Assembly: GCF_009495745.1 (NCBI RefSeq)
Contig: NZ_WIDQ01000004.1
Span: 473,117-537,116 of the forward strand
Direction of reading: 5' to 3'
DNA from: Niveispirillum sp. SYP-B3756
Lineage (GTDB): Bacteria; Pseudomonadota; Alphaproteobacteria; Azospirillales; Azospirillaceae
DNA length: 64,000 bases
The notes below the pieces were generated by a model, which was given only the letters and a program-made list of their open reading frames with translations, ran no database searches and was not told the DNA's origin. Positions 46,229 through 54,102 of this stretch are shown here, in pieces. A program made the position numbers and the translations under genes. The stretch's first letter is position 1. Each line of letters begins with the position of its first letter.

Positions 46229-46774
46229 TCACCGCGTCGGCGCGCGCCAGACGAAGCGGCCATCGCCGTCCTCGTCGGTGTAGAGAGGGATGGACCGGCC
46301 GATGACGGCGGAGGCGGGAAGCGGTCCGAAGTAGCGGCCGTCGAGGCTGTCGCGGACCTGCCAGTTCATCAGGAACAGCTCGCCCTCGGCGACGACGCGG
46401 CATCCCTGCCAGACGGGCAGCGAGTTGCCGCGACGATCCCGATCAAGTGCATCGCCGATCGGTAAAGCGTCGACTGTGATCGCAAGGCCGGTCCTGCAAA
46501 CCCGCTGCCCCGGAAGCGCGACGACACGCTTCATCAGCGGCACGCCGCGCGGCAGATAGCCGCCCTCGGCGAGGAAGCTCGCGAGTGGCTCGGGCGCGCG
46601 CACGGCGACCAGATCGGTGACTTCCGGGGACGGGTCGGGCTCGACGGCGTAGAGGCCGATCGGCGTGCTGGCCGACGCGTTCCAGATCAGCTTCGGTGCG
46701 AAGGACACGAGCGACAGGATGCCGAGCAATGACACGGCGCCCGTCGTGGTGATGGCGTAGCCGAGCCGGGTCAT
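46229..46774 (-). CDS. traF: Conjugative transfer signal peptidase TraF (S26 family)
   Basis: The 181-residue membrane peptidase has one N-terminal helix (AVSLLGILSLVSFAP), the catalytic Ser region in WNASASTPIGLY and Lys in GVPLMKRVVALPGQ, plus GYLPRG and the S26 box DSLDGRYFGPL. In RP4 this enzyme matures and cyclises TrbC. The start overlaps the DUF2840 stop. Confidence 0.92.
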   Translation of the reverse strand: MTRLGYAITTTGAVSLLGILSLVSFAPKLIWNASASTPIGLYAVEPDPSPEVTDLVAVRAPEPLASFLAEGGYLPRGVPLMKRVVALPGQRVCRTGLAITVDALPIGDALDRDRRGNSLPVWQGCRVVAEGELFLMNWQVRDSLDGRYFGPLPASAVIGRSIPLYTDEDGDGRFVWRAPTR

Positions 46775-47289
46775 ACGCCGATCCTCCGCGCCAAGAGGAA
46801 GGCGCGATGGCGCTGCATCGTGTAGGCGCGCGGCGTCTCGCCGGCGGCAAGGCGGTTGTGGACGTGCCGCCAGTGATCGGGCGAGACCTCGGCCGGATCG
46901 ATACCGATCGCCTCGATCGCATCGATGAGCTGGAGCATGCGCTCCACTTTCGGCCAGCCATCGACGCGCAGCAGGATGTCGCCGCCGGGCGTCACGGTCG
47001 GAATCGTCTGGCACGCTTCGCCGGGACCGACGGCCCGCAGAATGTCGAGCCGGGAGAGTACGGTGCCGTGATCGTTGGCGGCCCAGCGTACGAGTGCGAA
47101 GATCGTGCCGGGAGGAAAGAAGAGGATACGGCGGCGGCGGTCGAGGACCTGTTCGCGCACCTCGCGGCCGAAGCGGATCCAGTGCTCGATCTGCTTCTCG
47201 ATCCAGACGAGTTCGACCTGGGTGAGATCGTCGAGCGTCAATCCGGTGGCGCGGCCAGCGCGCGCGGATGCGGCGGCAAGGCCGGTCAT
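46771..47289 (-). CDS. DUF2840 protein
   Basis: The 172-residue protein matches DUF2840: WIEKQIEHWIRFGREVREQV, RRRRILFFPPGTIFALVRWA and VKVERMLQL-like WPKVERMLQLIDAIEAIGID. The family always accompanies traF in these ICEs. No enzymatic motif is seen. Confidence 0.9.
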   Translation of the reverse strand: MTGLAAASARAGRATGLTLDDLTQVELVWIEKQIEHWIRFGREVREQVLDRRRRILFFPPGTIFALVRWAANDHGTVLSRLDILRAVGPGEACQTIPTVTPGGDILLRVDGWPKVERMLQLIDAIEAIGIDPAEVSPDHWRHVHNRLAAGETPRAYTMQRHRAFLLARRIGV

Positions 47290-47540
47290 TGGGCGTCTCC
47301 TTGGGCTGGTGGGAATTCGCGCTCGAACAGCGCGCGGAGCATGTCGGCGACCGTCTGGCCGCGCTGGAAGGCCGCGATCTTGATCCGGCCGCGCATGTCG
47401 GCGGTGACGTCGATGGTCAGCCTGGCCGAGAAGTCGTCGGCGGGGTGAGGTCGCTGCGTCTGGCGATCGGGCGCCTTGATCCAGCTCTCCGGATCGCCAG
47501 GCCGGGACGCGAAGCCGCGCTTGGGGGATCGTTCGCTCAT
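47286..47540 (-). CDS. Ribbon-helix-helix partner of ParA
   Basis: The 84-residue protein has a disordered basic start and a C-terminal RHH-like unit (FSARLTIDVTADMRGRIKIA, GQTVADMLRALFERE). It directly follows parA with a four-base overlap, the position of a small centromere-binding ParB-type protein. Longer in-frame extension would run into parA and is rejected. Confidence 0.8.
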   Translation of the reverse strand: MSERSPKRGFASRPGDPESWIKAPDRQTQRPHPADDFSARLTIDVTADMRGRIKIAAFQRGQTVADMLRALFEREFPPAQGDAQ

Positions 47541-48175
47541 GCGCCAATCCTCGCGACTTCGGCCGCGAGCGCGGCGATCTCCCGTGCGCCCGGACAATCC
47601 GCGTCCTGCTCGGCAGCGATCCGGCCGGTCTGCACGACATCGGCGAAGACGATGCGCTGACCGATGGTGGTCGCCAGCAAAGGCGGGTCGTGGTCCGCCA
47701 GTGTCTCGGCCGTCTCTCGTGCGAGCACGGTGCGCGCCGCGCAGCGGTTCAGCACGAAGCGGGCGGCGAGCTGCGGGCGGTAGATGCGCGCCTCGCTGAG
47801 CAGCGCGAGCATCTCCGCCGATGCCCAACCGTCGAGGGGCGAAGGCTGCACGGGTATCAACACGAGATCGGCCGCGAGCAGCGCCGAGCGCATGAGACTG
47901 GCGACGCGTGGCGGACCGTCGATGACGACATGGTCGGCTTCACGCGCCAGCTCTGGCGCTTCGCGATGCAGGGTATCGCGCGCCAGGCCGACGACACCGA
48001 AGAGCCGCTGCAATCCCTCCCGGCTGCGTTGCTGCGACCAGTCCAGCGCCGAGCCCTGGGGATCGGCATCGATCAGCGTGACGCGCTTGCCAGCGCGCGC
48101 CCATTCGCCGGCGAGATGCAGCGCCAGCGTCGTCTTGCCCACGCCGCCCTTCTGGTTGAGGAGCGCGACGATCAT
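47537..48175 (-). CDS. parA: ParA family partition ATPase
   Basis: The 212-residue Walker ATPase has the deviant Walker A NQKGGVGKTT (7-16), LIDADPQGSALDW, and DHVVIDGPPRVA. The short length marks a ParA/MinD-like ATPase of the plasmid type Ib, with a separate small partner. It lies downstream of repA and the iteron array. Confidence 0.93.
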   Translation of the reverse strand: MIVALLNQKGGVGKTTLALHLAGEWARAGKRVTLIDADPQGSALDWSQQRSREGLQRLFGVVGLARDTLHREAPELAREADHVVIDGPPRVASLMRSALLAADLVLIPVQPSPLDGWASAEMLALLSEARIYRPQLAARFVLNRCAARTVLARETAETLADHDPPLLATTIGQRIVFADVVQTGRIAAEQDADCPGAREIAALAAEVARIGA

Positions 48176-48238
48176 GACGGTCTCCCGGCGATCGGGGACT
48201 CGTCCACACGGCGCGAAAAGGCGGGTTCCGTTAGAAAG

Positions 48239-48253
48239 ATTCCGAAGGAATCT
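48239..48253. repeat. Palindrome between parA and the iterons
   Basis: GATTCC-GAA-GGAATC is a perfect 6-bp inverted repeat with a three-base spacer, about 65 bases upstream of the parA start. It is a candidate operator for parA or part of the centromere. Confidence 0.4.
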
Positions 48254-48311
48254 AGGCTAGATAAGTTACGGGGCTCACAAGCTGCTGATTCAGCGCGAGG
48301 AATCGACGATT

Positions 48312-48399
48312 CCGGTCCCCGATAGCACGAGAGTCCGGTCCCCGAAGGCACGACAGTACCGGTCCCTGATAGCACGAGACTATTCACAGCTTATCCCCA
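48312..48399. repeat. Three 23-24-base iterons with adjacent DnaA-like boxes
   Basis: Three tandem units begin with CCGGTCCC and share GATAGCACGA or GAAGGCACGA (48312-48334, 48335-48358, 48359-48381), a period of about two helical turns. TATTCACAG (48381-48389) and TTATCCCCA (48391-48399), each near the DnaA box consensus, follow immediately and run into the repA 3' end. This is the layout of an iteron-type replication origin next to a RepA gene. Confidence 0.6.
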
Positions 48400-49271
48400 G
48401 GACGAGTTGTCGAGCGGCGACGGCGGCGCGGGATGCCGAGCGCGTCGGGATCGGTGGGTACGAAGGACAGGATTTCGGGACCGCCGACGCATTGCTCGAT
48501 GGTCAGGCGATAGCCCGGCAACGGCTGGCGACGGGCGATGTCGCGCAGGTCGTAGGCGAAGTGCTTGAGCGGCGAGAGGCTGCCGGACTTGGCATGAAGG
48601 TGGGGGAAGTCGAAGCTCCAGCCGAACTCTTGGCGACCGCCGTGCTTTCGGACCAGGCGGTAGAGCCAGCGCTCCAGACCGCCGGTGAGATCGAAGTATT
48701 TGCGGTCGATCGTCAGCACGAGCGCGTCGTCGAGGACGGCGCCATAAAACCAGTCCGGGAGGATCAGTTCGAGGCCGAGCGGACGGCCGCGGTGATCGGC
48801 GCGCTCCTTCCATTCGTTGATCCAGGAGAAGCGGTGCATCCGCCGCTCGGTCGGCTGACGGATCGACGTCGCGACCGTGGTTGATTGAAGCCGGTCCAGC
48901 GCGGCCTTCAGGCGGTCGTAGTCGCGCAGCGACACACCGCGGCCGATGAAGTTCAGGATTTCATAGGGCGTGGTCGCCATGAGGCGCGACGGCCTCAGGC
49001 CGAGGTCGCGCGCCTCGACGATCTGGGAGGCGGCCCAGATGAGGACGTCCGCGTCCCAGATCGTGGCCATGCCATGCTCAGGGACGGCCTCTACGCGGAT
49101 CTTCACCGAGCCGGCCTTGAAGTCGATCGGCGCCAACCGTTTTGACTTGGCGAGGGAGAAGAACGGGTAGGCCATGAGGTCCTGCGCATCCCGCGGAGCG
49201 AGATCGCCGGGCAGCGCCCGGAACAGATCGAGTTGAGCGCGCTCATCGTATTGGGTGTGGCGGGACGACAC
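48384..49271 (-). CDS. Replication initiator RepA-like protein of the ICE
   Basis: The 295-residue protein matches the replication initiator protein A family used by ICEs and plasmids of Rhizobiales: AYPFFSLAKSKRLAPIDFK, IWDADVLIWAASQIVEARD, ATTPYEILNFIGRG, WLYRLVRKHGGRQ and FAYDLRDIARRQPLPGY. Winged-helix folding is expected. The GTG start follows a GC-rich stretch; homologues begin here. It is the third gene after the FseA-like locus in the same direction. Confidence 0.88.
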   Translation of the reverse strand: MSSRHTQYDERAQLDLFRALPGDLAPRDAQDLMAYPFFSLAKSKRLAPIDFKAGSVKIRVEAVPEHGMATIWDADVLIWAASQIVEARDLGLRPSRLMATTPYEILNFIGRGVSLRDYDRLKAALDRLQSTTVATSIRQPTERRMHRFSWINEWKERADHRGRPLGLELILPDWFYGAVLDDALVLTIDRKYFDLTGGLERWLYRLVRKHGGRQEFGWSFDFPHLHAKSGSLSPLKHFAYDLRDIARRQPLPGYRLTIEQCVGGPEILSFVPTDPDALGIPRRRRRSTTRPGDKL

Positions 49272-49282
49272 GGCCGGCCACC

Positions 49283-49567
49283 TCAGCGCGGGAAGCGGCC
49301 GCCGGCGGTGGCGGTCGAGGCGATCTGGCGTTTGGCCGGCAGCACTGTGCCGCCGCGCGGATCGGAGGTCGAGGTGACGAGACCGCGATCCGCCCAAGCC
49401 TGAAGGTCATCGACGGAATAGACCACGCGGCCGCCGAGCTTGCGGTAGATCGGGCCGGTCCCGTAGGTCCGGTGCTTTTCGAGGGTGCGCTCGGACAGGC
49501 CGAGGAAGCGCGCCGCCTCCTGCGTTCTCAGGTAGCGTGGCGGTAAATTGGCGGCTCTTTCGGCCAT
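49283..49567 (-). CDS. HTH_17 DNA-binding protein, candidate recombination directionality factor
   Basis: The 94-residue protein has an excisionase-type winged helix (YLRTQEAARFLGLSERTLEK, GPIYRKLGGRVVYSVDDLQA). In Mesorhizobium ICEs the excisionase gene rdfS lies ahead of the transfer/partition genes and is switched on by FseA; this gene has the same position, downstream of the FseA-like locus and ahead of repA-parA-traF-relaxase. Excisionase function is inference. Confidence 0.75.
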   Translation of the reverse strand: MAERAANLPPRYLRTQEAARFLGLSERTLEKHRTYGTGPIYRKLGGRVVYSVDDLQAWADRGLVTSTSDPRGGTVLPAKRQIASTATAGGRFPR

Positions 49568-49693
49568 GATCGCACCTCCGTGGTCTCGCGGGCGGCCGCT
49601 TCGAATAAGCGGCGGGTTGCGAGCACGGTGGCGCGAAGACGGCGCCCCGGACGATGTCGAAGTAAGATGCCAAAATCGACACGCGAACGGGTA

Positions 49694-50266
49694 TCAGCGA
49701 TCCCGGCGTGGGCGGCGCAGCAGCGTCCGGTAGCCGCCGCGAACGAGCTTTATACCGTCGCGGGCGAGACGGATGGTGATCTCCCGGATCGGGTCGCCGA
49801 CCCAGGATGCTGCGTCGATTTTGTGCTGGGGGAAGAGATGCTCGGCGACAGTGCGGTAGATGGCGCCGCTCTCACGCGCGTCGACAGCGCGCAGCATCTG
49901 GCGGGCGCGCTGACGTCTCTGGGGGGTCATGCGCGGATCGGGCGGCACACGCTTTCCAAACATAGCGTACCAGAGACGCTCGACCGCAGTCAGTCGGTCG
50001 GGCGTCAATTCGTCGAACATCACGAATGCACCGAGGGGGCGGGCATCATCGACGTTGAACAGGGTCACGCCGTGGGGTTCGCCGCGCAGTACGAGCCGGA
50101 TCAGACCAGGATCATGCTCGATGGTGGCATGGGCGTGCAGATCCTCAACGCGGAGGCGGAGTTCTCCCGCCGGGTTCGGTCCGACGGTGAACGGGAGTGT
50201 CGCGGGATCGGTTTGCGGGGTCCAGAAGATCGGCTGGATGAGCGCCGAGTTGCGAGGGTCGGCGAC
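49694..50266 (-). CDS. DUF2285 part of an FseA-like activator (second frame)
   Basis: This frame encodes ADPRNSALIQPIFWTPQTDP and a C-terminal DUF2285 region (ARQMLRAVDARESGAIYRTV, SWVGDPIREITIRLARDGIK). Its apparent own start is weak: the frame opens inside the upstream DUF6499 gene and the conserved sequence begins exactly where that gene loses it. In ICEMlSymR7A the two homologous frames (msi172/msi171) are joined by +1 ribosomal frameshifting to make FseA, the activator of excision. The boundary at 50266 marks the first base of the shifted reading. Confidence 0.8.
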   Translation of the reverse strand, partial: VADPRNSALIQPIFWTPQTDPATLPFTVGPNPAGELRLRVEDLHAHATIEHDPGLIRLVLRGEPHGVTLFNVDDARPLGAFVMFDELTPDRLTAVERLWYAMFGKRVPPDPRMTPQRRQRARQMLRAVDARESGAIYRTVAEHLFPQHKIDAASWVGDPIREITIRLARDGIKLVRGGYRTLLRRPRRDR

Positions 50267-50459
50267 GAAATCGCAAGCCCCATTGCTCGGCGAACTCGCG
50301 CGCAATGTCCTCGGTCAACCGCCCGACCGCTACCAGTTCCTGATAGGATTTTCTGTATTCAGGGTTACGACGCAGGAACTCCCAGGCGAGATCGCTGGGG
50401 GTCAACTTGTCGATATAGTCATAGGCGGCTTCGGACCGCCAACTTTCATCCTCGGACAT
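50145..50459 (-). CDS. DUF6499 part of an FseA-like activator (zero frame, +1 frameshift site at 50267-50270)
   Basis: The zero frame gives 104 residues. The first about 62 are the DUF6499 domain (YDYIDKLTPSDLAWEFLRRN, PEYRKSYQELVAVGRLTEDI, FAEQWGLRF); after that the reading becomes Arg/Pro-rich and unconserved. Skipping the single C at 50267 after a TTT codon continues smoothly into VADPRNSALIQP of the DUF2285 frame. TTT-C lets the Phe tRNA slip forward onto TTC, the known type of +1 shift. A SD (GGAGGC) precedes the ATG. Confidence 0.8.
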   Translation of the reverse strand: MSEDESWRSEAAYDYIDKLTPSDLAWEFLRRNPEYRKSYQELVAVGRLTEDIAREFAEQWGLRFRRRPSQLGAHPADLLDPANRSRDTPVHRRTEPGGRTPPPR

Positions 50460-50577
50460 TCTCCACTGCCTCCGCGCAAGGTTGTGCAACGCGAGTTTTG
50501 CAGTGGATACGATTCCGGGTTGAACGGAGCGCGGGAAGAACGAAGTGGCCGCAACGTGATGCGGTTTACGCATCACC

Positions 50578-50916
50578 TCAGTGCAGGCGGCCCTGGAGCA
50601 GCTCGCAAAAGCCGCTCTTCGTCATCCATTTCGCGCGATCGAGATGGCTGGTGTAGATGCGCTGAGCGCGCTCCGGTTCGGCCTTGGCATCGAGGCCGAA
50701 GAGGACTTCGACGACTTCACGCCAGTCGGCTTTTTCAGCGTCGGCATCCAGAAGCCGGACGTACAGCTTCAGATGCGCCTGGTCGTAGGCGGTCAAAACC
50801 GTCCCGGCGGGCGGCTGGTCGAGAAAATCGTCTTTGGTCACAACATCCCCCGATCGCGAGATGTATCCAAGCTGGGAGAGATTGTTAACCGTGTTTTGAT
50901 CGGAACGATGACGCAT
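50578..50916 (-). CDS. Stand-alone DUF2285 protein, QseM-like antiactivator candidate
   Basis: The 112-residue protein has the DUF2285 core: YDQAHLKLYVRLLDADAEKA, DWREVVEVLFGLDAKAEPER, SHLDRAKWMTKSGFCELL. In ICEMlSym, QseM is a small DUF2285-type protein that binds FseA and TraR and keeps the element silent in most cells. This gene lies between an XRE gene and the FseA-like locus, which fits that role. No TraR or TraI gene is seen in the window. Confidence 0.75.
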   Translation of the reverse strand: MRHRSDQNTVNNLSQLGYISRSGDVVTKDDFLDQPPAGTVLTAYDQAHLKLYVRLLDADAEKADWREVVEVLFGLDAKAEPERAQRIYTSHLDRAKWMTKSGFCELLQGRLH

Positions 50917-50961
50917 GGCCTTGACGCGGGACGAGGTGGCAACGCCGCGACCTGTCGAACG

Positions 50962-51204
50962 TCAGGTTTCCTTCTTCGCATCAACGAGCAGCACTCCCTT
51001 GCCCTGATCGGAGTTCAGGAAGACAATGCCGGCGCGTTCGAAAGCCCGTCTCACCTCATCGCGCGTGCTCTCAAAGACCTCAAGTCCACTGGGGGATTCG
51101 AGGCGCTTGAGCGCGGTCAATGAGACCCGGGCCTTGTCAGCGAGCGTCTCCTGTGTCCAACCCAGCAACGCGCGTGCGGCCCGAAATTGTCGGGAGGTGA
51201 TCAT
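50962..51204 (-). CDS. XRE-family regulator, QseC-like
   Basis: The 80-residue protein is almost all helix-turn-helix: FRAARALLGWTQETLADKAR, VSLTALKRLESPSGLEVFES, followed by RAFERAGIVFLNSDQGKGVL. This is the layout of QseC, which represses its own gene and qseM. Here the two genes are in tandem on the same strand, whereas in R7A they are divergent. Confidence 0.8.
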   Translation of the reverse strand: MITSRQFRAARALLGWTQETLADKARVSLTALKRLESPSGLEVFESTRDEVRRAFERAGIVFLNSDQGKGVLLVDAKKET

Positions 51205-51352
51205 GCATGATCACCTCCCACACGGACCTACGCGTACGCCAAAACTACGACTATAATAGTCGTTCTTGTGGCGATCTTCCAGCCAGAACTGCCTCTAAAG
51301 GCGCTTTCCGGCCGACAATGGCTGCAACTGATTCGGTCGCCGTAAAGCCGAA

Positions 51353-51376
51353 GGCCCCGGCCTTCCGGCCGGGGCC
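51353..51376 (-). terminator. Terminator behind the DUF736 gene
   Basis: GGCCCCGGCC (51353-51362) pairs with GGCCGGGGCC (51367-51376) around TTCC, 11 bases beyond the DUF736 stop in its direction. No T-run follows on that strand. Confidence 0.6.
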
Positions 51377-51387
51377 TCGCGCTGACC

Positions 51388-51711
51388 TCAGTCGCCGCGC
51401 CGCCCGTTGGGACGGGACCAGATCAGCGAGAAGGTTTCCTCCTCATCGTCGAAGAGGTTGGCGTAGATCGGGGCGTTGAAGCTAGGATCGTCGAGCTTCA
51501 GGCCCAGATAGGCGCGCCCTTCGTTGGAGGTCTTGGACCAGGCGGCGCCGATCTCGGCGCGGCCCACGAAGACGCGGTGGCTGGGGGCGTTCTCACCCGT
51601 AGCGCGGGCCTCGGGGACGATGCGGACATTCTTGGTCTGGACGCTGAGGGTGACGATTTCGCCGGTGAACTCGTTGTTGCCGGTCTTCTTGAAGGTGCCG
51701 ATGGTCGCCAT
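51388..51711 (-). CDS. DUF736 protein, second paralogue
   Basis: This 107-residue protein has the canonical DUF736 form: MATIGTFKKTGNNEFTGEIV, HRVFVGRAEIGAAWSKTSNE, LGLKLDDPSFNAPIYANLFD. It is closer to the common family sequence than the copy at 45836. Single-gene unit with its own terminator. Confidence 0.92.
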   Translation of the reverse strand: MATIGTFKKTGNNEFTGEIVTLSVQTKNVRIVPEARATGENAPSHRVFVGRAEIGAAWSKTSNEGRAYLGLKLDDPSFNAPIYANLFDDEEETFSLIWSRPNGRRGD

Positions 51712-52287
51712 GGTAGTTCTCCTTGAACTCTGTTGCGAGCCCGCACCATTGCGGCCTCGATGGCGATCGAGAGGCCGGAGGCGATTGACGGCGCACCCCG
51801 CAGGGGCCTGACAGCAAAGGAGGGGCTTTCTTGCTTCGCGAGGAATGACGGCGCAGCCGGCAGGGGAAGAAAGTTTCGACGCTGCTGTTGCGGCATAGGC
51901 GATCGAGGCGCAGCCGACCTTCGGCCAGATCAGCCCATTGAAGAGGCCGTTTTGGAGCGGTCGACATGACAGAGACGCATCACAGGAGAACATGGCGACC
52001 ATACCGACCGATGGACCATAGCGACGTCTGACACCGCGGGTCAAACCAGCTCCGCCAGACGCTACCTTCCGCCGATTCCTGCCCGTCGCCCACGAGATCG
52101 CCCCCTCCCGGCACTCGCACCGTCTGCGCGCTGTCACGGCATTGCCACCGGCGCCGTCACCGATGGCATGGCGCGTCAGTTGGGTTAACCGTCGATCCGG
52201 TCAGCGCGATTGCAAGCGAGCCTGGCGACGAGGAAGGCGCGACCGCTAAGACATCAATTGACCATCCCGCCGCCGCCTGCACCGATG
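51712..52287. other. Gene-poor stretch
   Basis: About 575 bases with no recognisable gene. Open frames exist on both strands but have no family features. The sequence holds a direct repeat around TGACGGCGCA (51785-51794 and 51847-51856), each followed by GC-rich CCNGCAGGGG, and AT-poor DNA without visible promoter or RNA gene. It may contain the promoter of DUF736 just upstream of 51711. Confidence 0.45.
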
Positions 52288-52728
52288 TCAGGTTCGCACG
52301 ATGGTCTGCCCGGTTGGCCCGGGCGTGGCCATGGCTGTCACCCGGATCAGCGCCGTGACGCCAACGGCGATTGCGCCGATAACTGAGAAGATGAGCTGCC
52401 AGATGTCGGAGGGCATGGTGTGTTTCACGATGCCATGCGTCGCGTGGTAGCCGGCGAGCGCCGCGGGCGCGACGAAGGCGAGTGCGATCGCGAGCCGTAT
52501 CCAGAGCGGACGGATGAAGGCGAGCAGGAACTGGCCGAGGCCGAGCGTCACTGCGGCGGCGGCGAGGCCGACGAGGATCGCTCCGAGCCAACCGGCGCCG
52601 GTGTTATAGGCCCAAGTCCCGGCGCAGACGCCCGCGAAGAACGGCAGCGCGAAGACAGCTAGTGTAAATAGAAGCCAGCACAGGGCGCCGATCGCCGCGA
52701 TGCTGGAGAGGATGCCGATGAAGACCAT
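52288..52728 (-). CDS. Small integral membrane protein of unknown function
   Basis: The 146-residue protein is very hydrophobic with about four to five helices (LSSIAAIGALCWLLFTLAVF, LGAILVGLAAAAVTLGLGQF, LAIALAFVAPAALAGYHATH, LIFSVIGAIAVGVTALI). It resembles hypothetical proteins found in the same place in other alphaproteobacterial ICEs. ATG at 52728 is preceded by GGAGAACACC. Confidence 0.7.
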   Translation of the reverse strand: MVFIGILSSIAAIGALCWLLFTLAVFALPFFAGVCAGTWAYNTGAGWLGAILVGLAAAAVTLGLGQFLLAFIRPLWIRLAIALAFVAPAALAGYHATHGIVKHTMPSDIWQLIFSVIGAIAVGVTALIRVTAMATPGPTGQTIVRT

Positions 52729-52872
52729 GGTGGTGTTCTCCGTGAGATAAAGGTCTGACGGTTGCGCCACCACCACCACCACGGCGCATTGATAGTATAG
52801 GCGAAGAGAAGGCAGGGCGGGAGCGGAAATCCCGTGGGACTTCCGCTTGCGGCCCTGTCGCCTTGCCCGCGA

Positions 52873-53040
52873 TTAGCGGGCGAAGGGGTCGATCTCGTGA
52901 ACGATGGCGGCGGCTTCGCCGTCATATTCGCCAGCGGGCATGACGCCCATGGTGCCGTCCCCGGCCTGGAAGATGACGATCGAGACCATGAGGGTGGCGG
53001 CGAGGCTGAAGGCGAAGGCGTGAGCTTGATTGAGGGACAT
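52873..53040 (-). CDS. Very small membrane protein of unknown function
   Basis: The 55-residue frame has one transmembrane helix (AFAFSLAATLMVSIVIFQ) and a short acidic tail (EYDGEAAAIVHEIDPFAR). An AGGAG site lies nine bases ahead of its ATG. It is upstream of, and in line with, the larger membrane protein gene. Confidence 0.55.
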   Translation of the reverse strand: MSLNQAHAFAFSLAATLMVSIVIFQAGDGTMGVMPAGEYDGEAAAIVHEIDPFAR

Positions 53041-53343
53041 ATGACCGGCTCCTGTCTTGGAGGCGGGAGACCATCTCCTGCGCGACAGGCGCCCGATGTG
53101 TCCGGCCGATGGCCGCAATCACCGCGAAGGCGAAGCTGGAGCGGCGGCACGCTTTGCGTAGTCCGACCCTTTACGGGTTGATGGCGTCAGGCCAGCGGCT
53201 GGACCAAGGATTAGCGCAATGGAAGCGGGGGATGGTTTCTCGCTTCGACCGAGTGCTAGGATCGCCCCACAGCAATTCACTGCGTTGGATTCGAGCCGTG
53301 TCCTGGTCGTCCGCGTCGGAAGGCAGGAGGGCGCAAGCAAACG

Positions 53344-54096
53344 ATGGCAGCCGGATTTCACATACCAGACGGCAACGACGCCCTTCGAGATGATCTTCCG
53401 GCAGTGGTCGAACTGATCGAGCGTACGGCCCGGTGGGTGAATCCGGAGACTTTCCGGCGTCTGCCGGTATGGGCGCCGCATACGGCTCGCGGCCGGCCTC
53501 TCTATGACGCTGCGTGGTCGCGCCGGTACACGAACACGAAAAAGGCGACCAAGATCACCGCTGAGAAGTTCGAGGGCAATGTCGCCGCGCTCAATGCACT
53601 CGTGGCGGCTCTGGGCGTCGCGGCGCCGAAGCCGAAGAACTGGACCGTGTGTCACATCTGGGGATACGACGATCCCTCGTTCGCTCAGCAAAGCAGCGTC
53701 GTCCAGGATCTGCGCTACTTCTCCTGCGTCGCCAATATGGTGTGGCTGCCGACCCCGCTCAAAGGCTTCACGGACACGATGCCTGAAATCAAGGCGATGC
53801 TGCGGGTCTGCGCTTTCCACCTTTATGGCTGGGCTTGCGAGCATCCATCGGTCACCGAGCCTTCCGAGAAGGTCAGGAGCGGCTGGATTCCCGAAGGCTA
53901 TCCGAAAAGCTGGCCTTGCCCGGAGCGCCCTGGACTGCTTCCGCCCGGGACAGCGCCGTTCGGGGAACGGATCGAGCGTGAGATTGCCAAGCGAAAGCGC
54001 AAGCTGAAGGCTGACCTCGCGAATGCTGCATTCCTCCATTACCCGAAGGAGGAAGTGCTTTCCGTCTTGGAGTTTTGGGGCGTCACATTGGATTGA
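53344..54096 (+). CDS. Orphan protein in reverse orientation, possible HNH-type nuclease
   Basis: This 250-residue protein runs against all neighbouring ICE genes. Its best-conserved looking part is WTVCHIWGYDDPSF followed by LRYFSCVANMVWLPTPLKGF and TDTMPEIKAMLRVCAFHLYG, a spacing of His, Asn and later residues that recalls HNH/ββα-metal nucleases in restriction-type genes. The C-terminus is a charged helix (RIEREIAKRKRKLKADLANA). There is no signal peptide. Function is not established; a restriction or DNA-repair nuclease is a hypothesis. Confidence 0.5.
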   Translation: MAAGFHIPDGNDALRDDLPAVVELIERTARWVNPETFRRLPVWAPHTARGRPLYDAAWSRRYTNTKKATKITAEKFEGNVAALNALVAALGVAAPKPKNWTVCHIWGYDDPSFAQQSSVVQDLRYFSCVANMVWLPTPLKGFTDTMPEIKAMLRVCAFHLYGWACEHPSVTEPSEKVRSGWIPEGYPKSWPCPERPGLLPPGTAPFGERIEREIAKRKRKLKADLANAAFLHYPKEEVLSVLEFWGVTLD

Positions 54097-54102
54097 CGGC
54101 GC

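Noticed and set aside
48312..48381. CRISPR array
   Set aside because: Repeat units are contiguous without unique spacers of CRISPR size and no cas gene is near.
50145..50459. Treating the DUF6499 and DUF2285 frames as a plain pseudogene
   Set aside because: A single-base difference at a slip-prone TTT-C site exactly as in the known msi172/msi171 frameshift makes programmed shifting more likely, though an error remains possible.
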